A DNA stretch of 34,521 nt, taken from contig JABGRN010000064.1 in assembly GCA_018648265.1 (NCBI GenBank), positions 1 to 34,521 on the forward strand. Reading direction: 5' to 3'. Shown here piece by piece: positions 7,475 to 14,534 of this stretch. The notes below the pieces were generated by a model. It made no database searches. It worked only from the letters and a program-made list of their open reading frames with translations, and was not told the origin of the DNA. The stretch's first letter is position 1. Each line of letters begins with the position of its first letter. The stretch is from Prolixibacteraceae bacterium (GTDB lineage Bacteria; Bacteroidota; Bacteroidia; Bacteroidales; Prolixibacteraceae). Position numbers and translations under genes: made by a program.

Positions 7475-7984
7475 ATGATTCCGCAAAAGCAAAATAAAAA
7501 GGAGTTTAGCGAACTGATTCAAAAGAATCAGGCAATCATTCATAAAATCACGCGTGTTTATGAAAATGGTTGGGCAAACCGCGAAGATCTTTTTCAGGAA
7601 ATTTGTTTGCAGCTTTGGAAATCGTACTCCAATTTCAGAGAGGAGGCACAATTCAGTACCTGGATGTACCGGGTAGCCTTGAATACCGCAATCAGCAATG
7701 TAAGGAAAAAGAAAAATGGTTTTTCATTTGAATTGCTACGAGCAACCGACAGGATTTCTGAAGAGAGCTCGGATGAAAAAGACAGAGTTAATCTTTTATA
7801 CCGAGCCATTTCAAGACTTAACAGAATAGACAAGGCTATTATTTTGCTTTGGCTGGAAGAAAAGAACTACGAGGAAATCGCAGCAATTATGGGAACATCG
7901 AAAACAAATGTTAGCGTAAAATTGGTGCGGATTAAAAGAAAACTGGAAGAGTTGGTTAGTGAAACAGTAAAGCAAGAGTCATGA
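7475..7984 (+). CDS. ECF-type RNA polymerase sigma factor (second pair)
   Basis: A 169-residue sigma-70 family ECF factor. Region 2 is recognisable (IIHKITRVYENGWANREDLFQEICLQLWKSYSNFREEAQFSTWMYRVALN) and region 4 has a clear helix-turn-helix (NYEEIAAIMGTSKTNVSVKLVRIKRKLEEL). It resembles the first ECF in length and in the FST-W core, but the region 4 recognition helix differs, so the two probably read different promoters. The stop overlaps the ATG of the downstream membrane-protein gene (ATGA), repeating the layout of the first pair. The 87-bp gap after the first pair leaves room for its own promoter. Confidence 0.92.
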   Translation: MIPQKQNKKEFSELIQKNQAIIHKITRVYENGWANREDLFQEICLQLWKSYSNFREEAQFSTWMYRVALNTAISNVRKKKNGFSFELLRATDRISEESSDEKDRVNLLYRAISRLNRIDKAIILLWLEEKNYEEIAAIMGTSKTNVSVKLVRIKRKLEELVSETVKQES

Positions 7985-8721
7985 ACGATAACGATAAAAA
8001 TTTAAAAGACATGTGGAAAAGTGCAGAATACTATATGGGTGCTACAGAATATGATAGCACATCTATCGAACGTTTTTTATCAAGTCGTTCGAAATCTATT
8101 GCAGGGAAATTTATAAAAATGATGAAAATGGATATTGGAACTAAACTGGTAATTGTTCTTATACTGGTTGCCGATATTTTTTTCTATTTGCAGGTTCAAA
8201 ATTTGATTTCGTTTATATGTGTTGGAGCATTGGTTTTAATCATTCCTTTGATAATTTTTGAATTTAATATATTAAAACAATTCGAAGATATTTCTGAAAG
8301 AGCAAGCAATACAAATGATAAATTTTCAGGAATGATGACCTTTTTAAGAAGACGTTCTTTTGTTACACTATTGTCAACCGCATCTACCTATTTATTTGGA
8401 TATAATGCTGCATTGCTTTTATATTTTTATGCTGCATACGGGGAACTGAGGAGGATGGGGAGTTTGGATATTTTCGTTTTTCCAACCATATGTCTGTTAG
8501 GTATTGTTATAATAGTTGCGCAAAACAGTACTACAATAAAACATCAATTAAAACATATCGAGCTTTGTCTTTCCGATTTGAATGAGGAAATTCTACCTAT
8601 GATATCCAGAAATATTGAAGCCAAACAAAAAGCAGATCACAGGACAAATATTCTTGTGGCTTTTGTTGTTCTTTTGGCTTTTCTATTTTTTGTAGTGGTT
8701 TTAAATGAATTAGGATTTTAA
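7981..8721 (+). CDS. Membrane protein paired with second ECF sigma factor; possible anti-sigma
   Basis: A 246-residue protein. The N-terminal ~50 residues are polar and basic (KDMWKSAEYY, then FLSSRSKSIAGKFIKMMKMD). Hydrophobic helices follow at about 54-72, 76-96, 128-150, 155-178 and 222-242, with a helical, probably cytoplasmic, stretch of ~45 residues before the last helix (HQLKHIELCLSDLNEEILPMI). It overlaps the sigma gene by 4 bp (ATGA). It shares only the general plan with the partner of the first ECF, a charged N-terminal segment followed by helices, and has no zinc-binding anti-sigma motif. A membrane-embedded anti-sigma role is inferred from context alone. Confidence 0.7.
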   Translation: MNDNDKNLKDMWKSAEYYMGATEYDSTSIERFLSSRSKSIAGKFIKMMKMDIGTKLVIVLILVADIFFYLQVQNLISFICVGALVLIIPLIIFEFNILKQFEDISERASNTNDKFSGMMTFLRRRSFVTLLSTASTYLFGYNAALLLYFYAAYGELRRMGSLDIFVFPTICLLGIVIIVAQNSTTIKHQLKHIELCLSDLNEEILPMISRNIEAKQKADHRTNILVAFVVLLAFLFFVVVLNELGF

Positions 8722-8747
8722 CGTGAGAAACAATGAATTAAAAAAAC

Positions 8748-8776
8748 AAAAGGAACTCTAAAAAGGGTTTCCTTTT
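8748..8776 (+). terminator. Probable intrinsic terminator after the second ECF pair
   Basis: Perfect 8-bp arms AAAAGGAA (8748-8755) and TTCCTTTT (8769-8776) enclose a 13-nt loop. The T-run is part of the right arm, so strength is moderate. It separates the ECF module from the transglutaminase gene. Confidence 0.5.
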
Positions 8777-8817
8777 ATCTGAAGAAAACTTCTTGTAATT
8801 AATTAAAAATCAAAGTC

Positions 8818-10884
8818 ATGAAAACAATTGTTAAACTTTTATGTGCGCTAGCTATGTCCGTTTTTTTGTGGACAACAGCAGCCGGGCAGTCGTTCGAAGA
8901 CCTGCCAAAAACGTGGATCCACGCAGTAGAAATCGGCGGTGTACTCTGCGGTTTCGTCGAATCGGAAATGACAATAATCGAAAGAGATGGCAAAGAGTTA
9001 CTGAGCCTGAATGAAGAAGCATTGGTAAAACAATCTGCCCTCGGAGGAAAAGTTGATCTGATAATAATAAATAGTGCTTTAATTGAGTCAACTACACAAC
9101 TGCCGGTTTTTGTTGAACAACGATTTAAAACTACTGCCGAAGTGTATTCATCAGCCAAATTCAGTAATGGAATTGCTTATTTTACATCTGTGGAAGGTGG
9201 AGAAGTAAAACAGATTCAACTTCCTGATGATGTAGTTTTGGAAAACACCTTTTCTTATCCTCATTTAATGAAAGACTTTATTTTGGGAAATGAAAAAGAG
9301 AAAAAGTACCTTGTTTTTGATAACCAGAAAGGTGAAATTATAACTAAAAGTTATACACGTGTAGGAGAAGAAAAACTTGAATTGGCGGGAGCAAATTTTA
9401 ACACAATTGTTTTAGAGGAATTAAATCAAAATTCAGGGGTAAATACAAAAATGTGGCTGAATAAAGAAAATAGTTTCCTTTTAAAAATCAATATTTCGAA
9501 CCGGGTAATTTATCTGGCCGATAAATCTGTTAAAAAAAGAATTCAGGTCGTAAATCTCGATAATATACTTTTTGCCCGTGTAAATAAAATTATCTCCAAT
9601 GTCCACGATATTTCTTATATGAAAGTTGAAGCAACAATTTCATCGGGAGGCGAATGGATAACTACAGAAAGCCTCAATTTCCCGGGACAAAAATTTGAAG
9701 GCACAGTTACCAATAATTTAATTGAAGGTGTTTTTGAAATTGAAAAACAAGATTTTAAAGGTGATAATGCGCCGCCCTTTCCTCAGAAGATTGAAGGTGA
9801 AGAATTGAAAAAATACCTTGAACCGGAAAGACTGATTGAATCAGACAATCCAGTTTTAATTAAAGAAGCACAACAAATTACTACAGATTCAAAAGATTCA
9901 TGGGAGGCAGCAGTAAGTTTAAGCAAATGGGTTGGAGAAAATATAAGAGGGACACTTCCCGGTGGAACATCAGCAATAAATACGTACAACACCAGAGAAG
10001 GAGAATGTGGTTCGCATTCGCGTTTGCTGACAGCTTTTTGCAGGGCGGTTGGTATTCCTGCACGACTTTCGATTGGATGCATGTACATTTCGTATATGGG
10101 AGGATGTTTTTATCAACACGCCTGGACTGAAGTTTATATGGGTGAGGCAGGTTGGATTGCAGTAGATGCTACCGCCCACGAATTTAGTTTTGTCGATGCC
10201 GGGCATATTCGTCTTGGCGAGGAAACTTCGTTCAATCCGAAAGAGATGAAAATTATTGAATACAAAATGGGAAACGGAGAAATGGCTAAAGAAGTTCCGG
10301 AAGAACTGGAAAAGTATATTGGAAAGTACAAGTACGAACAGCGAAATAAGATTTTCGAAATTCTTTTTCAGGATGGAAATCTGGCCGTTGATATTCCGGG
10401 GTCGCAGGTTTTGGCACTCAATCCTCCCGATGAAAAGGGAATTCTTTACCCAAAACTAACTCGTCAGCTTAATTTTTCGTTCGAGAATGATATTTATGGG
10501 AATATTTCTCAAATGAAATTGCAACAGTTAATTCCTCTTGGCAAAAAATTTGAACAAGACAGCATCGGTTCTGAAGTGCCTGAAGAATTCAAACTACTTG
10601 TGGGAAATTACTGGCTGGCTCCTGCACAAGCTGATTTTAAAGTGTTTTATGAAGACGGGGTTTTAAAAATGTATGATCCATTGGCAAAAATGGTAATCAA
10701 ATTTCCGGAGCAGAATGAGGGCGGATTATGGATAGACGAATTCAATATATTTAAAATTGAATTTGTAAAAAACGAAGCTGAAGAAGTAACAAGAATGCTG
10801 ATTTATAGCAATACATATTTAATAAAGCTAAAAGACCATAAAGAATCGAGCCATGAAATACAAAGTACATCACTTAAAAATTAG
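8818..10884 (+). CDS. Secreted transglutaminase-like (transglutaminase core) protein
   Basis: A 688-residue exported protein with a type I signal peptide (residues 1-23, ending TAAGQ). The central transglutaminase/cysteine-protease core has the full triad: Cys397 in GECGSHS, His434 in QHAWTEVY and Asp450 in VDATAHEF. Flanking regions are beta-rich, and the C-terminal ~200 residues contain two related segments starting near EELEKYIGKYKY and EEFKLLVGNYWL, which look like a duplicated beta domain. Bacterial proteins of this type may act as periplasmic peptidases or cross-linkers; the substrate is unknown. It follows the ECF modules but is separated from the second by a hairpin, so being a target of those sigma factors is only a hypothesis. 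Confidence 0.85.
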   Translation: MKTIVKLLCALAMSVFLWTTAAGQSFEDLPKTWIHAVEIGGVLCGFVESEMTIIERDGKELLSLNEEALVKQSALGGKVDLIIINSALIESTTQLPVFVEQRFKTTAEVYSSAKFSNGIAYFTSVEGGEVKQIQLPDDVVLENTFSYPHLMKDFILGNEKEKKYLVFDNQKGEIITKSYTRVGEEKLELAGANFNTIVLEELNQNSGVNTKMWLNKENSFLLKINISNRVIYLADKSVKKRIQVVNLDNILFARVNKIISNVHDISYMKVEATISSGGEWITTESLNFPGQKFEGTVTNNLIEGVFEIEKQDFKGDNAPPFPQKIEGEELKKYLEPERLIESDNPVLIKEAQQITTDSKDSWEAAVSLSKWVGENIRGTLPGGTSAINTYNTREGECGSHSRLLTAFCRAVGIPARLSIGCMYISYMGGCFYQHAWTEVYMGEAGWIAVDATAHEFSFVDAGHIRLGEETSFNPKEMKIIEYKMGNGEMAKEVPEELEKYIGKYKYEQRNKIFEILFQDGNLAVDIPGSQVLALNPPDEKGILYPKLTRQLNFSFENDIYGNISQMKLQQLIPLGKKFEQDSIGSEVPEEFKLLVGNYWLAPAQADFKVFYEDGVLKMYDPLAKMVIKFPEQNEGGLWIDEFNIFKIEFVKNEAEEVTRMLIYSNTYLIKLKDHKESSHEIQSTSLKN

Positions 10885-11041
10885 AATGAGTGAAGACCAG
10901 TTGAAACTAGAACAATTTCTGAATAGTTTACAAGGCGAAGTAGTATCAATTGTACCAAATATTGCCAATACAACATTGTTGCAAATTTACGGAGGTTCAC
11001 GTAAAATCGACTTTTTATTAATTGTCGAAAAAGTCTCTTAA
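10853..11041 (+). CDS. Small conserved hypothetical protein overlapping the transglutaminase gene
   Basis: A 62-residue soluble protein whose ATG lies 32 bp inside the end of the transglutaminase gene in another frame. The sequence is protein-like: an amphipathic helix (SEDQLKLEQFLNSLQ), then strands (EVVSIVPNI, TTLLQIY, KIDFLLIVEKV). It resembles small Bacteroidota proteins beginning MKYKVH that I recall as conserved hypotheticals. It ends before the strong rplU promoter. No function can be assigned. The overlap implies coupled translation with the upstream gene. Confidence 0.65.
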   Translation: MKYKVHHLKIRMSEDQLKLEQFLNSLQGEVVSIVPNIANTTLLQIYGGSRKIDFLLIVEKVS

Positions 11042-11067
11042 GATTCGGCAAAATAAAATCTTGATTA

Positions 11068-11098
11068 TTTGCTAATGTTCTAAAAATAACTACTTTTG
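11068..11098 (+). promoter_or_regulatory. Canonical Bacteroidota promoter for rplU-rpmA
   Basis: TTTG at 11068-11071, a 19-bp spacer and TACTTTTG at 11091-11098 match the TTTG-N19-TAnnTTTG consensus exactly. This is the best promoter in the window, as expected for ribosomal protein genes. Predicted transcription would begin near 11105, giving a ~80-nt leader. Confidence 0.8.
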
Positions 11099-11119
11099 CA
11101 GTCCGAAAAATAATCCGTT

Positions 11120-11158
11120 CAGGCAAAAAAAGAGGAAAGAAACATTATTTCCCGCCTG
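11120..11158 (+). promoter_or_regulatory. Possible stem-loop in the rplU leader
   Basis: Within the predicted leader, CAGGC (11120-11124) can pair with GCCTG (11154-11158), and inside it GGAAA (11134-11138) with TTTCC (11148-11152). This could be an autoregulatory ribosomal-protein leader, but the internal loop is asymmetric and the pairing is short. Confidence 0.3.
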
Positions 11159-11184
11159 CCGGTGTAAACATTAAAATTGAAATT

Positions 11185-11496
11185 ATGTACGCGATTGTTG
11201 AAATTGCAGGACAGCAATTCAAAGTTGAAAAAGACAAAAAGCTTTTCGTACAACTGTTGGAAGCCAAAGAAGGTGACACGGTTGATTTCGAGAAAGTTCT
11301 ACTTGTTGACAATGATGGCAAAGTTGCCGTTGGAACCCCAACCGTAAAAGGTGCAAAAGTAACAGCCAAAGTGCTGGAACATGTAAAAGGTGATAAAGTG
11401 ATGGTCTTCAAAAAGAAAAGAAGAAAAGGTTATAAAACCTTAAACGGTCACCGTCAGCAGTTCACTCAAATTCAAGTTGAAACTATTGTTGGATAA
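11185..11496 (+). CDS. rplU: Large-subunit ribosomal protein L21
   Basis: A 103-residue protein with the full L21 pattern: the [17 protein letters not shown] start, a central [20 protein letters not shown] segment and the C-terminal [17 protein letters not shown]...[12 protein letters not shown]. It binds 23S rRNA in the 50S subunit. It has the standard length, without the C-terminal extension that I recall in some Flavobacteriia L21 proteins. It is first in the rplU-rpmA operon, 15 bp ahead of rpmA, under a canonical promoter. Confidence 0.98.
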   Translation: MYAIVEIAGQQFKVEKDKKLFVQLLEAKEGDTVDFEKVLLVDNDGKVAVGTPTVKGAKVTAKVLEHVKGDKVMVFKKKRRKGYKTLNGHRQQFTQIQVETIVG

Positions 11497-11511
11497 TTAA
11501 AAAAATTTACC

Positions 11512-12132
11512 ATGGCTCATAAGAAAGGTGCAGGAAGTTCGAATAACGGACGCGAATCGGAAAGTAAACGACTAGGCGTAAAAATTTACGGTGGTCAGTT
11601 TGCAAAAGCTGGTAATATTTTAATTCGCCAGCGAGGAACAAAACATTACCCGGGAGAAAATGTAGGAATGGGAAAAGATCATACACTTTTTGCATTAATT
11701 GAAGGGACTGTTGTATTCAAAAAGAAAAGAAAAAATCGTTCATATGTATCGGTTGAACCAATTGTTGATGTTGAAGTAGCAGTTGCTGAAGCTCCTGAAG
11801 TAGAAGTTGCTGTTGTTGAAGAAAAAACAGTTGTTGCTGAAGTTCCCGAAGTAGTGGAAAAAGTAGTTGAAGAGGTTAAGGAAGAAGCTCCAAAGGCTAA
11901 AACTAAAAAAGCTCCGGCAAAAAAGGCAGTTGTTAAAGCCGACGATTTGAAAAAATTAGAAGGGGTTGGCCCAAAATTGGCTGAAATACTTAATGCCGCT
12001 GGAATTACAACTTATGCTGAATTAGCCGGTACTTCAATCGAAAAATTTAAAGAAATTTTAGCTGAAGCGGGAAGCCGTTATGCTTCAAAAGATCCGGCTC
12101 CGTGGATTGAGCAGGCAAAAACTTTAGCCTAA
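11512..12132 (+). CDS. rpmA: Large-subunit ribosomal protein L27 fused to a C-terminal helix-hairpin-helix domain
   Basis: The first ~84 residues are a normal L27: [16 protein letters not shown] start with no cleavable N-extension, GVKIYGGQ, and [19 protein letters not shown]. Typical L27 proteins end there, but this one continues to 206 residues. Residues ~85-143 are a low-complexity linker, first rich in Val, Glu and Ala, then in Lys and Ala. Residues 144-206 form a helix-hairpin-helix module ([29 protein letters not shown]) of the kind that binds nucleic acid. The L27 N-terminus reaches the peptidyl-transferase centre, so a tail on the far end could extend from the 50S surface. The tail is in one clean frame and is followed by a strong terminator, so it is not an assembly slip. 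Confidence 0.97.
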   Translation: MAHKKGAGSSNNGRESESKRLGVKIYGGQFAKAGNILIRQRGTKHYPGENVGMGKDHTLFALIEGTVVFKKKRKNRSYVSVEPIVDVEVAVAEAPEVEVAVVEEKTVVAEVPEVVEKVVEEVKEEAPKAKTKKAPAKKAVVKADDLKKLEGVGPKLAEILNAAGITTYAELAGTSIEKFKEILAEAGSRYASKDPAPWIEQAKTLA

Positions 12133-12178
12133 AAAGCTTAGATTGAATTCAGGATAAATTTCCTGTAAAAAATATTGG

Positions 12179-12213
12179 AAAATCTCCTGTTGGAAACGAC
12201 AGGAGATTTTTTA
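12179..12213 (+). terminator. Strong intrinsic terminator after rpmA
   Basis: Perfect 12-bp arms at 12179-12190 and 12199-12210 with an 8-nt loop, ending in a run of T (12207-12212). It closes the rplU-rpmA operon and separates it from serS. Confidence 0.9.
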
Positions 12214-12217
12214 TTTG

Positions 12218-12225
12218 TAGATTTG
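12218..12225 (+). promoter_or_regulatory. Candidate -7 box for serS
   Basis: TAGATTTG matches TAnnTTTG and lies 26 bp upstream of the serS ATG, just after the rpmA terminator. The nearest upstream TTG is 25 bp away inside the terminator hairpin, so the -33 element is weak or absent. Confidence 0.4.
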
Positions 12226-12250
12226 CGCATCTAAATAAAATCAGAAGAAA

Positions 12251-13528
12251 ATGCTTAATCTGAAATTCATTCAAGACAACCCGGAATTGGTAATCGAGAA
12301 GTTAAAACGTAAAAATTTCGATGCCTCGGAAATTGTTGGAAACATAAGCGATTTATATCGTCAAAAAAATAAACTACAAGGTGTTGCCGATCAGGCAAAA
12401 GCCGAGATGAATTCAATTTCGAAAGAAATTGGTTTGCTTTTTCGCGAAGGCAAAAAAGATAAAGCAAATGCTGCCAAAGAAAGAACTTCGGAATTAAAAG
12501 AAAATATTAAACAATTTGATGTTGATTTCGCTGAAATTGAGAAAAATGTGAATGAACTTTTAGTGCAACTGCCAAATCTTCCTCACGACTCTGTCCCTTT
12601 TGGAAAAGGAGAAAAAGACAATGAGATTTTAAAGACTGTTGGTGAAATTCCAAAATTACTCGAAAATGCACTTCCGCATTGGGAACTGGCACAAAAATAT
12701 AATCTTATCGATTTTGAATTGGGTGTAAAACTAACGGGTGCCGGATTTCCTGTTTATCGTGGAAAAGGTGCACAATTGCAACGTGCTTTAATTAATTTCT
12801 TTTTGGCTGAAGCATCAAAAGCTGGTTACGAAGAGGTTCAGCCTCCACTTTTGGTAAACGAAGCATCGGGTTTTGGAACTGGTCAATTGCCGGATAAAGA
12901 GGGGCAAATGTATCATGTAACCGAAGATAATTTGTACTTGATTCCAACTGCCGAAGTGCCGGTAACCAATATTTACCGCGATGTAATTTTAGATGCTAAA
13001 AACCTCCCTTATAAAAATACAGCTTACAGTGCTTGTTTTCGTCGCGAGGCTGGTTCATACGGGAAAGACGTGCGTGGATTAAATCGTTTGCACCAATTCG
13101 ATAAAGTGGAAATTGTACAAATTGCTCATCCCAAAAAGTCGTACGAAATTTTGGACGAAATGGTGAAACATGTTACAGGATTGGTTGAAAAACTGGAACT
13201 GCCTTACCGTATTTTACGTTTGTGTGGTGGCGATATAAGTTTTACAGCTGCACTTACTTTCGATTTTGAAGTTTATTCGGCAGCTCAGAAAAAGTGGCTC
13301 GAAGTTAGCTCGGTTTCCAATTTCGAAGCATTTCAGGCCAACCGCTTAAAATTACGTTTCCGTGAAGAAGGCGTTAAAAAGCCGATTTTGGCACACACAT
13401 TAAACGGAAGTGCATTGGCATTGCCACGAATTGTTGCTGCTCTTTTAGAAAATAATCAAACTGCAGAGGGAATTAAAATACCTAAGGTATTAATTCCTTA
13501 CACTGGATTTGAAATTATTAACCAATAA
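12251..13528 (+). CDS. serS: Seryl-tRNA synthetase
   Basis: A 425-residue class II synthetase that charges tRNA-Ser. The N-terminal ~110 residues form the long antiparallel coiled-coil arm that grips the tRNA. The catalytic domain shows a TAEVPVTN segment, class II motif 2 (ACFRREAGSYGKDVRGLNRLHQFDKVE) and motif 3 (LNGSALALPRIVAALLENNQ). The segment EVSSVSNFEAFQANR replaces the CSNCTDFQARR common in other phyla; I recall this variant from Bacteroidota. It is transcribed alone, with a terminator before it and a hairpin at its end. Confidence 0.98.
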   Translation: MLNLKFIQDNPELVIEKLKRKNFDASEIVGNISDLYRQKNKLQGVADQAKAEMNSISKEIGLLFREGKKDKANAAKERTSELKENIKQFDVDFAEIEKNVNELLVQLPNLPHDSVPFGKGEKDNEILKTVGEIPKLLENALPHWELAQKYNLIDFELGVKLTGAGFPVYRGKGAQLQRALINFFLAEASKAGYEEVQPPLLVNEASGFGTGQLPDKEGQMYHVTEDNLYLIPTAEVPVTNIYRDVILDAKNLPYKNTAYSACFRREAGSYGKDVRGLNRLHQFDKVEIVQIAHPKKSYEILDEMVKHVTGLVEKLELPYRILRLCGGDISFTAALTFDFEVYSAAQKKWLEVSSVSNFEAFQANRLKLRFREEGVKKPILAHTLNGSALALPRIVAALLENNQTAEGIKIPKVLIPYTGFEIINQ

Positions 13529-13582
13529 CCGTAACAGTTAATACATTTTATATAGTTTTTTGTAGAACGACGGTTATTTTTT
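13524..13582 (+). terminator. Probable intrinsic terminator overlapping the serS stop codon
   Basis: Perfect 9-bp arms AATAACCGT (13524-13532) and ACGGTTATT (13570-13578) end in a T-run (13577-13582). The left arm contains the serS TAA stop. The 37-nt loop is long for a classical terminator, so this is moderate support. Confidence 0.55.
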
Positions 13583-13639
13583 CTCTTAAAATTTCCAGCG
13601 TATTTGTTATTTGTTTTGCATTAGCCAAATTATAAAATT

Positions 13640-14509
13640 ATGGTTCAGAGTGTTGAGAAAAGGCTGATTTTATCGCTACAAAGTCTGATAGAAAAGGTTG
13701 TTTATTTTTATACTGCTGAAAATACATCACCCGATTTAGCGGTTCACGAAATACGCAAATCGTTTAAACGAATGCGCGCTTTATTAAAATTTTATGCTGA
13801 TTTACCAAATAGTTTCTCAATCGAATGTACTCTTCAAATAAATAAGTATGCTAAAAACCTGGCACTGCTGCGCGAATCGTACGTTAACATCCAATTGTTT
13901 GATGAAATAATAAGTAAGCATATAATTATTTCTGAAAATAAAATCGGGCAGGTAAAAGAAAAGTTATTAGCCAAAAATAAAATTCTTATTGAGGAACAAT
14001 TTATTAAAAAAATAGATTTAAAATCCTTTCAAAATTTCATCAATAAATTTCAAGAGAATATAAAGAATGTCGATTTTAAAAAGCCTTCGAAAAAGGAGAT
14101 ATTTAATCAATTATGTATTTCTTTTTTTAAAAACTACACCATTTTCCAAAATTACAAAACATGCTCAGATGGGGAATATTTGCATAAATTTCGCAAAAAA
14201 TTAAAAAGGTTGTACTACCAATTTGAATTTATAAAATTTCAAAATCCAAAATATTTTGAGCTAAAAACAGAACAACTGCATAAAATTACTGAACAACTGG
14301 GCAACGATCACGATTTGTATATTTTTTTGAAGGAAATAGAAAATGAAGAATATAATTTCAACAATTCAGAAATTCTATTAATTGAAAAACAAATTCAGCA
14401 TTTACGCGAATTAAAACTTCTAAAAATAACTACACGATTAAAACAATTTTTCAGTGATACTCCCGATGTTTTTAACCTGAAGATGGAAAAGATATTTAAA
14501 ATCTCCTGA
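13640..14509 (+). CDS. CHAD-domain protein (polyphosphate-associated)
   Basis: A 289-residue, highly basic, all-helical protein with the CHAD (conserved histidine alpha-helical domain) signature in two halves. The first half has His36 in HEIRKSFKRMRALLKFY; the second has His182 in HKFRKKLKRLYYQFE, followed by LGNDHDLYIFLKE. CHAD domains bind polyphosphate through clustered His, Arg and Lys residues and often occur with CYTH triphosphatase domains or polyphosphate kinase. Here the protein stands alone, with no CYTH domain and no polyphosphate gene in the window. It converges with the symporter gene, whose stop is 25 bp away. Confidence 0.85.
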   Translation: MVQSVEKRLILSLQSLIEKVVYFYTAENTSPDLAVHEIRKSFKRMRALLKFYADLPNSFSIECTLQINKYAKNLALLRESYVNIQLFDEIISKHIIISENKIGQVKEKLLAKNKILIEEQFIKKIDLKSFQNFINKFQENIKNVDFKKPSKKEIFNQLCISFFKNYTIFQNYKTCSDGEYLHKFRKKLKRLYYQFEFIKFQNPKYFELKTEQLHKITEQLGNDHDLYIFLKEIENEEYNFNNSEILLIEKQIQHLRELKLLKITTRLKQFFSDTPDVFNLKMEKIFKIS

Positions 14510-14534
14510 GCTTTAAAAATTTAAACCTTACTTT

